From NCBI GenBank assembly GCA_900549715.1, contig URPK01000018.1, positions 1 to 16,378 on the forward strand: DNA of 16,378 nt, in the 5' to 3' direction. The stretch comes from an uncultured Collinsella sp. (GTDB taxonomy: Bacteria > Actinomycetota > Coriobacteriia > Coriobacteriales > Coriobacteriaceae). The position numbers and the translations under genes are program-made. Below the pieces are notes generated by a model that did not search any database, was not told the DNA's origin, and was given only the letters and a program-made list of their open reading frames with translations. Of this stretch, positions 1 through 7,709 are shown in pieces. Within the stretch, counting starts at the first letter, position 1. Every line of letters starts with the position of its first letter.

Positions 1-14
1 CCGTACATGTACGG
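1..14. repeat. 14-bp perfect palindrome at window edge
   Basis: CCGTACATGTACGG equals its own reverse complement. It lies 131 bp before the DUF134-NifX start codon, next to the window edge, so its relation to any gene on the left is unknown. It could be a protein binding site. It is too short to act as a terminator and has no T-run. Confidence 0.4.
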
Positions 15-64
15 ATGAATGTGGGAGGTGTTCGGATAAAGTCGATAATCAAGGCTTTGCTTTT

Positions 65-133
65 TCTGACATATGCCAATAGTTCCTTGCTCTGCGGCGC
101 ACACGCGTTATTCTATTGTTGGCATATGTCAGA
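65..133 (+). promoter_or_regulatory. Paired inverted operators flanking the promoter of the DUF134-NifX gene
   Basis: TCTGACATATGCCAA (65-79) and TTGGCATATGTCAGA (119-133) form a perfect 15-bp inverted repeat. Each arm is itself a near palindrome, TGRCATATGYCA (67-78 and 120-131). The two centres are 53 bp apart, close to five helical turns, so both face the same side of the DNA. Between them is a plausible sigma-70 promoter. The downstream arm would cover the start point. This is the layout expected of an autorepressed gene whose regulator binds two sites and may loop the DNA. That the downstream helix-turn-helix protein is the binder is inference. Confidence 0.6.
87..114 (+). promoter_or_regulatory. 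Candidate sigma-70 promoter of the DUF134-NifX gene
   Basis: TTGCTC (87-92) and TATTCT (109-114) are separated by 16 bp. The predicted start point, near 121, falls inside the downstream operator arm. The match to consensus is moderate. Its support comes mostly from its position between the two operator arms and upstream of a good ribosome binding site (AAGGAG, 135-140). Confidence 0.35.
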
Positions 134-145
134 TAAGGAGCATGT

Positions 146-904
146 ATGGCGGGAAGACGTGAGAAATTGCGCCGTGTTGGGATTATCCCCGAATACCGCG
201 GCTTTACCCCTGACGGCCTAGCCAGCGGAGACGCCATCGACATGACGGTCGACGAACTCGAAGTCCTGCGGCTGTGCGACCTGGAAGGCCTTAACCAAGA
301 GGCAGCCGCACAGCAGATGTGCATCGCGCGCGCCACGGTGACGGCTATTTGCAGCCGAGCGCATCGCAAGGTGGCAAACGCGTTGGTCAATGGACGGGCA
401 ATCGTCATCGAAGGCGGCAATATCGCGTACTCCCCCATTACCACGGCAACGGCCGTATGGCCAGCAAAGGAGATCGACACCATGAGGGTGGCAACCACGT
501 ACGACAACGGCAACATCTTTATGCACTTTGGCCGCAGCGAGCAGTTCAAGATCTACGACATTCAGGATGGCAAGGTACTCAACGAGCAGGTCGTGGGCAC
601 CGACGGCACCGGCCACGGTGCCCTTGCGGGCCTGCTCGCCAACGGTGGCGTGGACACGCTCATCTGCGGCGGCATCGGCGGTGGCGCCATCAACGCGCTT
701 GCCCAAGCCGGCATCACGGTGTACGCAGGAGCTCAGGGCAGCTGCGACGCTTGTGTCGAGGCCCTTATCGCCGGAACGCTCGCACAGAACGGCGAGGCCA
801 CGTGCAGCTGCCACGGCCATGACCACGACCACGCCCACGAACATGGCGAGTCCTGCAGCTGCCACGGCCATCACGAGCACGAGGGCCACGAGGGCTGCGG
901 CTGA
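146..904 (+). CDS. DUF134 DNA-binding domain fused to a NifX/NifB-type Fe-Mo cofactor-binding domain, with His/Cys-rich tail
   Basis: 252 aa. Residues 1-97 match the DUF134 (COG1342) predicted DNA-binding family: an RRVG..PEY..F.P start, the segment TVDELEVLRLCDLEGLNQEA (34-53) leading into a helix-turn-helix, then an RKVANALVNGRAIVIEGG-like end. Residues 113-215 match the NifX/dinitrogenase cofactor-binding fold: MRVATTYDNGNIFMHFGRSEQF, then GTGHGALAGLLANGGVDTLI, with Cys174, Cys200 and Cys203. Residues 219-252 are a tail with 11 His and 5 Cys, resembling nickel/zinc-binding tails. AAGGAG at 135-140 sits 5 nt before ATG 146; another ATG at 142 is out of frame. The gene stands alone with its own operators. 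A metal- or cluster-responsive autoregulator is inferred; the ligand is unknown. Nearby nitrogenase genes are absent, so a nitrogen fixation role is unlikely. Confidence 0.85.
   Translation: MAGRREKLRRVGIIPEYRGFTPDGLASGDAIDMTVDELEVLRLCDLEGLNQEAAAQQMCIARATVTAICSRAHRKVANALVNGRAIVIEGGNIAYSPITTATAVWPAKEIDTMRVATTYDNGNIFMHFGRSEQFKIYDIQDGKVLNEQVVGTDGTGHGALAGLLANGGVDTLICGGIGGGAINALAQAGITVYAGAQGSCDACVEALIAGTLAQNGEATCSCHGHDHDHAHEHGESCSCHGHHEHEGHEGCG
466..484 (+). promoter_or_regulatory. Internal ribosome binding site and in-frame ATG before the NifX-type domain
   Basis: AAAGGAG at 466-472 is followed 9 nt later by ATG at 482-484, in frame with the DUF134-NifX gene (codon 113). The resulting peptide would begin MRVATTYDNGN, which is how free-standing NifX-like proteins normally start. 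The site lies exactly at the domain junction. It could produce a separate 140-aa NifX-type protein with the metal-binding tail, or be a relic of a fusion of two adjacent genes. Confidence 0.5.
803..871 (+). repeat. 18-bp direct repeat in the His/Cys tail coding region
   Basis: The same 18 bases, TGCAGCTGCCACGGCCAT, occur at 803-820 and 854-871, 51 bp (17 codons) apart and in the same frame. Each encodes a CSCHGH motif. Identity at codon level suggests the tail grew by a short in-frame duplication. Confidence 0.75.
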
Positions 905-972
905 CACTAACGGCACGGCACCGCGAGCTCGGGGCGCGACGCTGAACGCAGCCCAACTATCAAAGCCAACAA

Positions 973-1006
973 CAAAGGCCACCCGGTAGCTTCCGAGTGG
1001 CCTTTG
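973..1006. terminator. Hairpin terminator between convergent genes
   Basis: CAAAGGCCAC (973-982) pairs perfectly with GTGGCCTTTG (997-1006). After one mismatch, three more pairs (984-986 with 993-995) close a six-base loop. It lies between the DUF134-NifX stop (904) and the ffh stop (1031). Read on the minus strand it is followed by a T-rich TTTGTTGTT stretch, so it most plausibly ends the ffh operon. On the plus strand the T-run is only the end of the stem, so termination there would be weaker. Confidence 0.65.
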
Positions 1007-1030
1007 CCATATCAAGCTGGAATTACAGCC

Positions 1031-2506
1031 CTATTTCTTATTGCGCATCTGCGCTTCCATCTGGCGCAGCAGCTCCATATCGGACTTGGGACCGCCCGTA
1101 CCCAGGCCGCCCATGCCGCCCAGACCCATAGCGTCCAGCCCAGGGATATTGGGCATGCGCATCTTCTTACCCTTCTTGCCCTTTTTGCCCTTCTTGCCGC
1201 CGGCCTGTGCCTGATTGGCCATCGTGCGCATGCGGCCCATCATCTTGTTCATCTCGCCCCACTGCTTCATAAGGCTATTGACCTCGGTGGGGGTCACACC
1301 GGCGCCCTTGGCGATACGCGCGCGACGCTGGCCGTTGATGATGGAGGGACGCAGGCGCTCCTCCTTGGTCATCGACATGATGATGGCCTCGTTCTTGTCG
1401 AAGATGCCCTCGTCCAGGTTGCCGCCCATCTGGTTGAGCGCGCGCTGGCCACCGGGGAGCATGCCCAGGATACCCTTCATGCCGCCCATCTTTTTGACGG
1501 CTTTCATCTGGTCCAGCATGTCGTTCATGGTGAAGCCCTCGCGCAGCATGCGCTCGGCGGCCTCGAGCTGCTCGGCATCGGCGGCCTCCTGGGCCTTCTC
1601 GATGATGCCGACGACGTCGCCCATGCCCAAGATTCGCTTGGCCATGCGATCGGGATAGAACGGCTCCAGCGAATCGGGCTTCTCGCCCATGCTCACAAAC
1701 TTGATGGGCTTGCCGGTCACCTGACGCACCGAAAGCGCGCCACCGCCACGGGCGTCACCGTCGAGCTTGGAGATAATCACGCCGTCAAAGTCGGTGCGCT
1801 CGGCAAACGTCGAGACCACGTTGACGATATCCTGGCCGGTCATGGCGTCGACGACCATCAGCACCTGGTCGGGCTTGACGGCCTTCTTGATGTCGACGGC
1901 CTCCTGCATCATCTGCTCGTCGATCTGAAGACGTCCGGCAGTATCGACGATGACCACGTCACGCAGGTGGTCGACGGCCTCCTGGATGGCGCCCTTGGCG
2001 ATGTCGACCGGGTGCTCGCCGTCACCGCGGAAGACCGGCACGCCGATCTCGCCACCGAGCGTGGCAAGCTGGTCGGCAGCAGCGGGACGGTAGACGTCGC
2101 ACGCGGCGAGCAGCGGCGAGCGGCCCTGCTTCTTGAGCAGGTAGGCAAGCTTTACGGCAGCCGTGGTCTTACCGGAGCCCTGCAGGCCCACGAGCATGAT
2201 GACATTAGGAATGCGGTTACTAAAAACGAGCTTGCTCTCGGTGGAGCCGAGCATCTCGGTAAGCTCGTCGAGCACGATCTTGACGACGTTTTGCGCCGGC
2301 GACAGCGACTCCATGACCTCGGCGGTCATACAGCGCTCCTTGGTCTTGGCGACGAACTCCTTGACGACCTTAAAGTTGACGTCGGCTTCGAGCAGCGCCA
2401 TGCGAATATCGCGCATGGCCGAGGTGATGTCGGCCTCGGTCAGCTTACCCTTGCCACGCAGGCGGTCAAATGTGTCGTTGAGGCGATCGCTCAGGGAATC
2501 AAACAC
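1031..2506 (-). CDS. ffh: Signal recognition particle GTPase Ffh
   Basis: 491 aa. It binds signal sequences and 4.5S RNA and delivers ribosomes to FtsY at the membrane. The N domain (1-90) is followed by the G domain, with P-loop GLQGSGKTT (107-115), DVYRPAA (137-143), DTAGR (188-192), SKLDGD (246-251) and a GMGD junction (294-297). The M domain from about 325 is methionine-rich and has the RNA-binding segment RPSIINGQRRARIAKGAG (386-403). Residues 437-491 form a Lys/Gly/Met-rich tail. Start is GTG at 2506-2504, with AAGGAG at 2513-2518, 6 nt away; that site overlaps the ftsY stop (2517-2519), which suggests translational coupling. It is the last gene of the block before the terminator. The 4.5S RNA gene is not in this window. 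Confidence 0.98.
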   Translation of the reverse strand: MFDSLSDRLNDTFDRLRGKGKLTEADITSAMRDIRMALLEADVNFKVVKEFVAKTKERCMTAEVMESLSPAQNVVKIVLDELTEMLGSTESKLVFSNRIPNVIMLVGLQGSGKTTAAVKLAYLLKKQGRSPLLAACDVYRPAAADQLATLGGEIGVPVFRGDGEHPVDIAKGAIQEAVDHLRDVVIVDTAGRLQIDEQMMQEAVDIKKAVKPDQVLMVVDAMTGQDIVNVVSTFAERTDFDGVIISKLDGDARGGGALSVRQVTGKPIKFVSMGEKPDSLEPFYPDRMAKRILGMGDVVGIIEKAQEAADAEQLEAAERMLREGFTMNDMLDQMKAVKKMGGMKGILGMLPGGQRALNQMGGNLDEGIFDKNEAIIMSMTKEERLRPSIINGQRRARIAKGAGVTPTEVNSLMKQWGEMNKMMGRMRTMANQAQAGGKKGKKGKKGKKMRMPNIPGLDAMGLGGMGGLGTGGPKSDMELLRQMEAQMRNKK

Positions 2507-2516
2507 TAGTCACTCC

Positions 2517-3434
2517 TTAATTGGACTCGCCCACCAGGGCGCGGCAGAAATCTTTGGCATTGAACTCCTGTAGGTCATCGACCTGCTCGCCGACGCCGAT
2601 GCGCAGGATCGGGAGCTTGAGCTTCTCGGCCACGGCCATGGCGATACCGCCCTTTGCCGTACCGTCGAGCTTCGTCATGATGATACCGTCCAGACCCAGC
2701 GCCTCGTTAAACTCGAGCGCCTGGTTCAGACCGTTCTGACCAGTGGCGGCATCGATCACAAGCACGACCGAAACCGGCATGGGGCCGGCGGCCATATTGG
2801 CGGCGCGCTTACGGGTCACGTTGACCACCTTGGCGAGCTCGCGCATGAGCTCGGGGCTCGTGTGCAGACGACCGGCGGTATCGATGAGCACCAGGTCGCT
2901 GCCGCGCTTATCGGCCTCGTCGAGCACGTCATAGCACACGCTCGCCGGATCGGAGCCGCGGTCACGCTTGATAACCGGTACGCCGGCACGCTGGCCCCAC
3001 ACATCGAGCTGCTCGATGGCAGCGGCGCGGAAGGTGTCGGCCGAACCGATCACCACGTTCTTGCCGCGGGCGGCCATGGCGCTCGCAATCTTGCCGACCG
3101 TGGTGGTCTTACCGGCACCGTTGATGCCGACAAACAGCACGCAGCTCGGCGTGTCGGAAAACGGGTCGCGCTCAACAGGCACAAAATGGCCCTCGAGCTG
3201 CTCGGCCAGGGCGCGGCGAAGCTGCGGGGCGGTCTTGAGGTTCTTCTTGGCTGCGGCGTCGCGCAGGTCATCGGAGACCTGAATGGCGACCTCGGCACCC
3301 ATGTCACCCATGACGAGGGTATCCTCTAGGTCCTCCCAAAAATCCTCGTCGACCTCGCCGCCAAAGTAAAAGACCTCGTTGAGGGCCTCGCGGCTGCGCT
3401 CAAGTCCGCGCGAGAGAGCATCGAAGAATCCCAT
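2517..3434 (-). CDS. ftsY: Signal recognition particle receptor FtsY
   Basis: 305 aa. This is the membrane-associated GTPase that docks the Ffh-ribosome complex at the translocon. G-domain motifs are GINGAGKTT (103-111), DTFRAAA (133-139), DTAGRLH (185-191), TKLDGTAKGG (254-263) and GVGEQVDDLQEF (280-291). The DTFRAAA form, rather than DVYRPAA, separates it from Ffh. The protein starts directly with an amphipathic helix and NG domain and lacks the long acidic N-terminal region seen in E. coli FtsY, so membrane contact probably depends on the helix at residues 1-20. ATG at 3434-3432 shares one base with the smc stop (TAATG), which suggests coupled translation. ffh follows 10 nt downstream, so both protein partners of the SRP pathway are made together. 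Confidence 0.97.
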   Translation of the reverse strand: MGFFDALSRGLERSREALNEVFYFGGEVDEDFWEDLEDTLVMGDMGAEVAIQVSDDLRDAAAKKNLKTAPQLRRALAEQLEGHFVPVERDPFSDTPSCVLFVGINGAGKTTTVGKIASAMAARGKNVVIGSADTFRAAAIEQLDVWGQRAGVPVIKRDRGSDPASVCYDVLDEADKRGSDLVLIDTAGRLHTSPELMRELAKVVNVTRKRAANMAAGPMPVSVVLVIDAATGQNGLNQALEFNEALGLDGIIMTKLDGTAKGGIAMAVAEKLKLPILRIGVGEQVDDLQEFNAKDFCRALVGESN

Positions 3435-6400
3435 TATGCATTCACGACCTTTCCGGTTTCGCGATCGAGTTTTTGCGAGACGACGCGACTGACGCCGTCG
3501 GCTTGCATCGAGACGCCGTAGAGGACGTCAGCGTCCTCCATAGTACGGCGCTGATGCGAAATGACCAAGAGCTGCGTATCGGAACGCAGCACATCGAGGG
3601 CGCCGATGAGCTTGGACAGGTTGGCGTCATCAAGCGCCGCCTCGACCTCGTCCAGCACATAGAACGGCACCGTGCGCGTGCGGTACACGGCAAAGAGCAG
3701 GGCGAGCGCCGTCAGACTCTTCTCGCCGCCCGACATGAGCATCATCTTGGTGATGCGCTTGCCGCGCGGCTGCGCCACGACCTCGATGCCCGTCTCGGCC
3801 GGATGCTCGGGGTCAGTCATCTCCAGATGCGCCTGACCACCCGGGAACAGCATGGCGAAGATCTCGCGGAAGTTCGCATCGACCTTCTCAAAGGTCACCA
3901 GGAACGCCTTGCGCATCTTGCGATCAATGGCCACCGTGATCTTGGTGAGTGCCTTACGCGCGCTCTCCAGATCGGTCAGCTGCTCCTCGATGTAGTCGGC
4001 GCGGCGCTTGAGCTGCTCGTACTCCTCCATGGCAACTTGGTTAACAGGACCAAGGTTGTTGATCTGGCGCATAAGCTGGTTGAGCTCGCGCTCGGCGGCA
4101 TCGCGGTCGGTGGGCGCAGGAAGCATAAGCGCTTCCTCGAGCACCGTGGTGCCATCGGCGGTAATGGCCTTGATGGCGGCCTCTACCTGCACCTCGAGCT
4201 TGCCACGCGCGACCTTGAACTCGTTTTGCGTGGCAGTGGCGGTATCGACCCGCTCCTTGGCACGGGCAACCTCTGCCTTGGCGTCCTCAATGGTCTTCTT
4301 GAGCGAAGCGGAGTCCGCCTCCTCAAGAGAGGCCTGGTCACGCAGGCGCGCTGCCCAATTCGATGCGCGTTCCAACAGGGCAGAATAGCGTTCGTGCATG
4401 GGGTCGACGCGCAGGCGCAGCAGCTCGAGCGAGCGCGAGGCCTGGCGCGTCCCGCGGATACGGCGGTCGATGCCCTCAAGGCGATGCTCAAGGTCGGGCA
4501 CACGGCCCTTCAGCGAACGCAGGCGCTCACTCGTCTGGGCCAGGCGCACCTTAGCGTCGGCGAGCTTACCGGCGGCCTCGGAGTCATCGCGCCGAACGCG
4601 ATCGAGCTCGTCGTTGGCCTCAGCAATCTGCAAGCCTAAGTCGCTCGCCTGCGCACGGGCCTCGTCACGCGAACGGGTAAGTTCATCCACGCGCGGACGC
4701 GCGGCGCGAACGGCCTCGGCAGCCTGCTCACGGCGCTTGGAAATACGCACGCGCTCGACCTCGGCATTGTTGGCGCTTTGCTCCAGGCGGCCGATCTCGG
4801 AGAGCAGCGAGCGGCGCTCGCCCTCAAGACGGGCGATCTCGCCAGCGGCATCGCCCTCGGCGGCACGGGCCTCCTCGACGGCGACGTTGGCCTCAACGAC
4901 TTGGTCCGAAACATGCTCAAACACGGCAGCAAGATCAGGCTCCAAGCCCTCGAGCTCACGGATGCGGCGCTTGCGCTCCAAGGCACCCGAAGCCTCGCCG
5001 GCATCGAGCCCCACGCGAACCAGGCCGCCGCAGGCAACGCGTGCGCCATCGGGAGTCACATAGGTCACGCCATCAACGACCGGCGCGGACAGCGCGGCAG
5101 CCAAGTCATCGACCACGTAATAGCCGCCGAGCAATGCCTCGACGACCGGACCGTAGCCCGCACGCACGGAAAGGCGATCAACAAGACGGGTACCGGCGGC
5201 ACCCTCGGCGGCCGCAGAGCCGCTCACGCTGCGCGCCACCAGCAGCGCCTCGCCCGAGGCCTTCTTCTGGTCCAGAGCGGCGCGACCGGCGCGCTCGAGT
5301 GCGGCAGCGTTATCGAACAACAGGGCATCGATATCGCCGGCGAGCAATTGCTCAACCAGGCCCTCAAGCTCGCGCGGGGCCTCGAGCACGTCGCCCAGAC
5401 GACCCGAGACATCGTCGCCCAGCGCACCCACCAGCCGGCTCACGAGCGGCGAGCTGTCGGCCATGCGGGCATCGAGTTTCTTATGACTGGCAAGCTCCGA
5501 GCGCACCTCGGATAACTTGTTGCGCGCCTCGCTCTCGCGGGCACGCAGGTCCTTCAGGGCCGCGCGTGCCGTCTCGGTGGCCTCACGCGCATCGACCTGA
5601 GCCTGGCGCGCTTCCTCAAGAGCGCCCTCAAGCTCCTCGGCGCGGTCGCGACGGCTCTCGAGTGAGGCCGTGACTTCCTCGAGCTGGTCATCGATCTGCT
5701 CCAGGCGCGAGGCATACATGTTGTCCTCGACCTCGGCGTTGCTCAGCGAGTCCTTCACCTTGGCGAGTTCGAGCGCCGCGTTATCGGCCACACGCTGCAC
5801 ATCGCGTTGCTCACGCGTAAGCTGCGAAATCTGATTGTCGAGCGTCACGCGCCGCTCGTGGAGCTCGGCGGCGGCAGGTCCGGCGGCGTCAACGTCCTCC
5901 TGGGCCTGCATGTGCGCGCCGGTCACTTCCTCAAGCTGCGCACGCGCGTCCTCGAGCTCCTCTACCACGCGACGACGCTGATGCTCGGAGCTCGAGATCT
6001 GGCCGCGCATGTCGGACAGGCGCGACACCATGTTGTGGCCCTTTTCCTCGAGCAGGCGCATATCGGAGTTAATGCGGCCGACCACGTCTTGCATATGGCG
6101 GCGCTGCTCGCCCAGATCGCCCACAAACAGGCCCTTTTCCTCGAGCATGACCTGGAGCTTCTCGAGCTCGCGTTCCTTTTCGCCCAAGCGGTACTGCGCA
6201 AGCTCCAGCTCGGCGGCACCTTCCTTGGAGCGGCTCTCCAAGTCGTTCCACTGCGACTGCAGCGAACGCAGCTCGTCGACGGCCAGCATCTGCGTAAGCT
6301 CGTTCGCGCGCGAGGACAGCTCTTTATACTTGCGCGCGCGATCGACCTGACGCTCCAGCGGTCGCAGCTGACGGGCAATTTCCTTATTGATGTCGCGGGC

Positions 6401-6970
6401 ACGCGTCAGGTGCTCGTCCATCGATTTAATCTTTCTGAGCGCACGCTCCTTGCGGCGCTTGTGCTTGGAGATGCCGGCGGCCTCCTCGATGAGGGCACGG
6501 CGCTCCTCGGGGCGGCTCTGCAAAATGGCGTCGAGCTTGCCCTGGCTGATGATGGAATGCGTATCCTTGCCCAAGCCCGAATCGTGCAGGATGTCCTGAA
6601 TGTCCATCAGGCGGCACGGACTCGAGTTGATGAGGTACTCGCTTTCGCCCGAGCGATACATACGACGGGTGATGGCGACCTCGTCAAAGTCGACGGGCAG
6701 CATATGGTCCGAGTTATCGAGCACCAGCGTGACCTCGGCGACACCCACCGGCTTGCGCGCTGACGAGCCCGAGAAGATGACATCCTCCATGGCCTGGCCG
6801 CGCAGCTGCTTGGCGCTCTGCTCGCCCAGGACCCACAGAATCGAGTCAGAGATGTTCGATTTTCCCGAGCCGTTGGGACCGACGATGACGGTCAGGCCCG
6901 GCTCAAACGTCATATGGGCACGGTCGGCAAACGACTTGAACCCTTTGAGCGTGAGGGACTTGAGATACAC
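3434..6970 (-). CDS. smc: Chromosome segregation protein SMC
   Basis: 1178 aa, the usual length for bacterial SMC. It is the ATPase of the condensin-like SMC-ScpAB complex that organises and separates chromosomes. The N-terminal head has Walker A GPNGSGKSN (31-39), followed by the conserved LGEQSAKQLRG segment. Coiled coils run from about 165 to 505 and 660 to 1010, flanking a hinge at about 508-660 (PLVSRLVGALGDDV onward, ending near GGLVRVG). The C-terminal head has the signature SGGEKSL (1080-1086), Walker B FYVLDE (1103-1108) and an SH switch (1138-1139). Start is GTG at 6970-6968, with a GAGGA site only 3 nt upstream; the rnc stop is 10 nt upstream. The scpA and scpB partners are not in this window. 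Confidence 0.98.
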   Translation of the reverse strand: MYLKSLTLKGFKSFADRAHMTFEPGLTVIVGPNGSGKSNISDSILWVLGEQSAKQLRGQAMEDVIFSGSSARKPVGVAEVTLVLDNSDHMLPVDFDEVAITRRMYRSGESEYLINSSPCRLMDIQDILHDSGLGKDTHSIISQGKLDAILQSRPEERRALIEEAAGISKHKRRKERALRKIKSMDEHLTRARDINKEIARQLRPLERQVDRARKYKELSSRANELTQMLAVDELRSLQSQWNDLESRSKEGAAELELAQYRLGEKERELEKLQVMLEEKGLFVGDLGEQRRHMQDVVGRINSDMRLLEEKGHNMVSRLSDMRGQISSSEHQRRRVVEELEDARAQLEEVTGAHMQAQEDVDAAGPAAAELHERRVTLDNQISQLTREQRDVQRVADNAALELAKVKDSLSNAEVEDNMYASRLEQIDDQLEEVTASLESRRDRAEELEGALEEARQAQVDAREATETARAALKDLRARESEARNKLSEVRSELASHKKLDARMADSSPLVSRLVGALGDDVSGRLGDVLEAPRELEGLVEQLLAGDIDALLFDNAAALERAGRAALDQKKASGEALLVARSVSGSAAAEGAAGTRLVDRLSVRAGYGPVVEALLGGYYVVDDLAAALSAPVVDGVTYVTPDGARVACGGLVRVGLDAGEASGALERKRRIRELEGLEPDLAAVFEHVSDQVVEANVAVEEARAAEGDAAGEIARLEGERRSLLSEIGRLEQSANNAEVERVRISKRREQAAEAVRAARPRVDELTRSRDEARAQASDLGLQIAEANDELDRVRRDDSEAAGKLADAKVRLAQTSERLRSLKGRVPDLEHRLEGIDRRIRGTRQASRSLELLRLRVDPMHERYSALLERASNWAARLRDQASLEEADSASLKKTIEDAKAEVARAKERVDTATATQNEFKVARGKLEVQVEAAIKAITADGTTVLEEALMLPAPTDRDAAERELNQLMRQINNLGPVNQVAMEEYEQLKRRADYIEEQLTDLESARKALTKITVAIDRKMRKAFLVTFEKVDANFREIFAMLFPGGQAHLEMTDPEHPAETGIEVVAQPRGKRITKMMLMSGGEKSLTALALLFAVYRTRTVPFYVLDEVEAALDDANLSKLIGALDVLRSDTQLLVISHQRRTMEDADVLYGVSMQADGVSRVVSQKLDRETGKVVNA

Positions 6971-6980
6971 GGTTCCTCGC

Positions 6981-7706
6981 TTAAACAGGCTTCTTGTTGA
7001 GAATCACGCCGTTGGTGGTGTAGCCCATGCGGTCAAGTGCCTCAAGTGCAGCGGCTCCCTCGGCTTCCTTCTTTGAGGAGCCGGAGCCGCGACCCTGGCG
7101 AATACCATCGATCAACACCACGGCGGTAAAGGTGGGCGCATGCGCCGGGCCCTCGGAGCCAACGAGCTTATACGCCGGGGGTTCGTGACCGTCGGCTTGC
7201 ACGCACTCCTGCAAGAACGATTTGGGGTTCGCGGGGTGCTCGGCACGCTCGGAGGCCAGGTGCGGTTTGAGCGTACGATGGATAAAGTCCGCCGCAACAT
7301 CCCAGCCGGCGTCCAGGTACAGCGCGCCCACGAGCGACTCGTAGACGTTCTCGAGCGCCGAATGCAGGCCGCGCGCGCCGGTACCGGTCTCGGAGGCACC
7401 AAAGATGATGATGTCGTCGATGCCCAGCTCATGCGACACCTCGGATAGCGTAGCGCCCGAGACAAGCGACACCTTCAGGCGCGTGAGCTTGCCCTCGTCA
7501 AACTCGGGATAGGACTCAAAGAGCGAACGGGCGACGACGGCGCCCAAAATGGAATCGCCCAAGAACTCAAGGCGCTCATAGCTGGCAGAAACCGGCTGGC
7601 CCTCGACTGCCGAGGGATGCGTAAGCGCCGCGCGCAGAAGCACCTTATTATTGAACTCGTGGCCCAGAATTTCCTGGGCACGCGTAAGTCGTTCAGACAA
7701 AGCCAA
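6981..7706 (-). CDS. rnc: Ribonuclease III
   Basis: 241 aa. It cleaves double-stranded RNA, including rRNA precursors. The catalytic domain (about 5-150) has the signature ERLEFLGDSIL (44-54), giving expected metal-binding residues E44, E47 and D51. In the second metal-binding helix the sequence is ENVYESLVGALYLD (119-132). E123 is kept, but the Asp found in E. coli, B. subtilis and M. tuberculosis enzymes is Asn120 here. A double-stranded RNA binding domain spans about 160-228 (PKSFLQECVQ through SSKKEAEGAAALEAL). Start is TTG at 7706-7704, supported by GGAGG at 7715-7719, 8 nt away and inside the end of acpP; no ATG lies nearby upstream. The acpP-rnc-smc order is the Firmicutes order. Confidence 0.96.
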   Translation of the reverse strand: MALSERLTRAQEILGHEFNNKVLLRAALTHPSAVEGQPVSASYERLEFLGDSILGAVVARSLFESYPEFDEGKLTRLKVSLVSGATLSEVSHELGIDDIIIFGASETGTGARGLHSALENVYESLVGALYLDAGWDVAADFIHRTLKPHLASERAEHPANPKSFLQECVQADGHEPPAYKLVGSEGPAHAPTFTAVVLIDGIRQGRGSGSSKKEAEGAAALEALDRMGYTTNGVILNKKPV

Positions 7707-7709
7707 GAC

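Noticed and set aside
15..221. Short plus-strand open frame starting in the leader
   Set aside because: It runs through the operators and promoter and into the DUF134-NifX gene in another frame; GGAGG at 24-28 lies after, not before, its start.
1004..2509. Long plus-strand open frame (about 501 codons) opposite ffh
   Set aside because: It mirrors the ffh reading frame, has a His/Leu/Asp-rich composition with no recognisable domain, and results from GC-rich codon use on the other strand.
3473..4639. Plus-strand open frame opposite smc
   Set aside because: Complement of the SMC coiled-coil and head coding region; composition is that of an antisense shadow.
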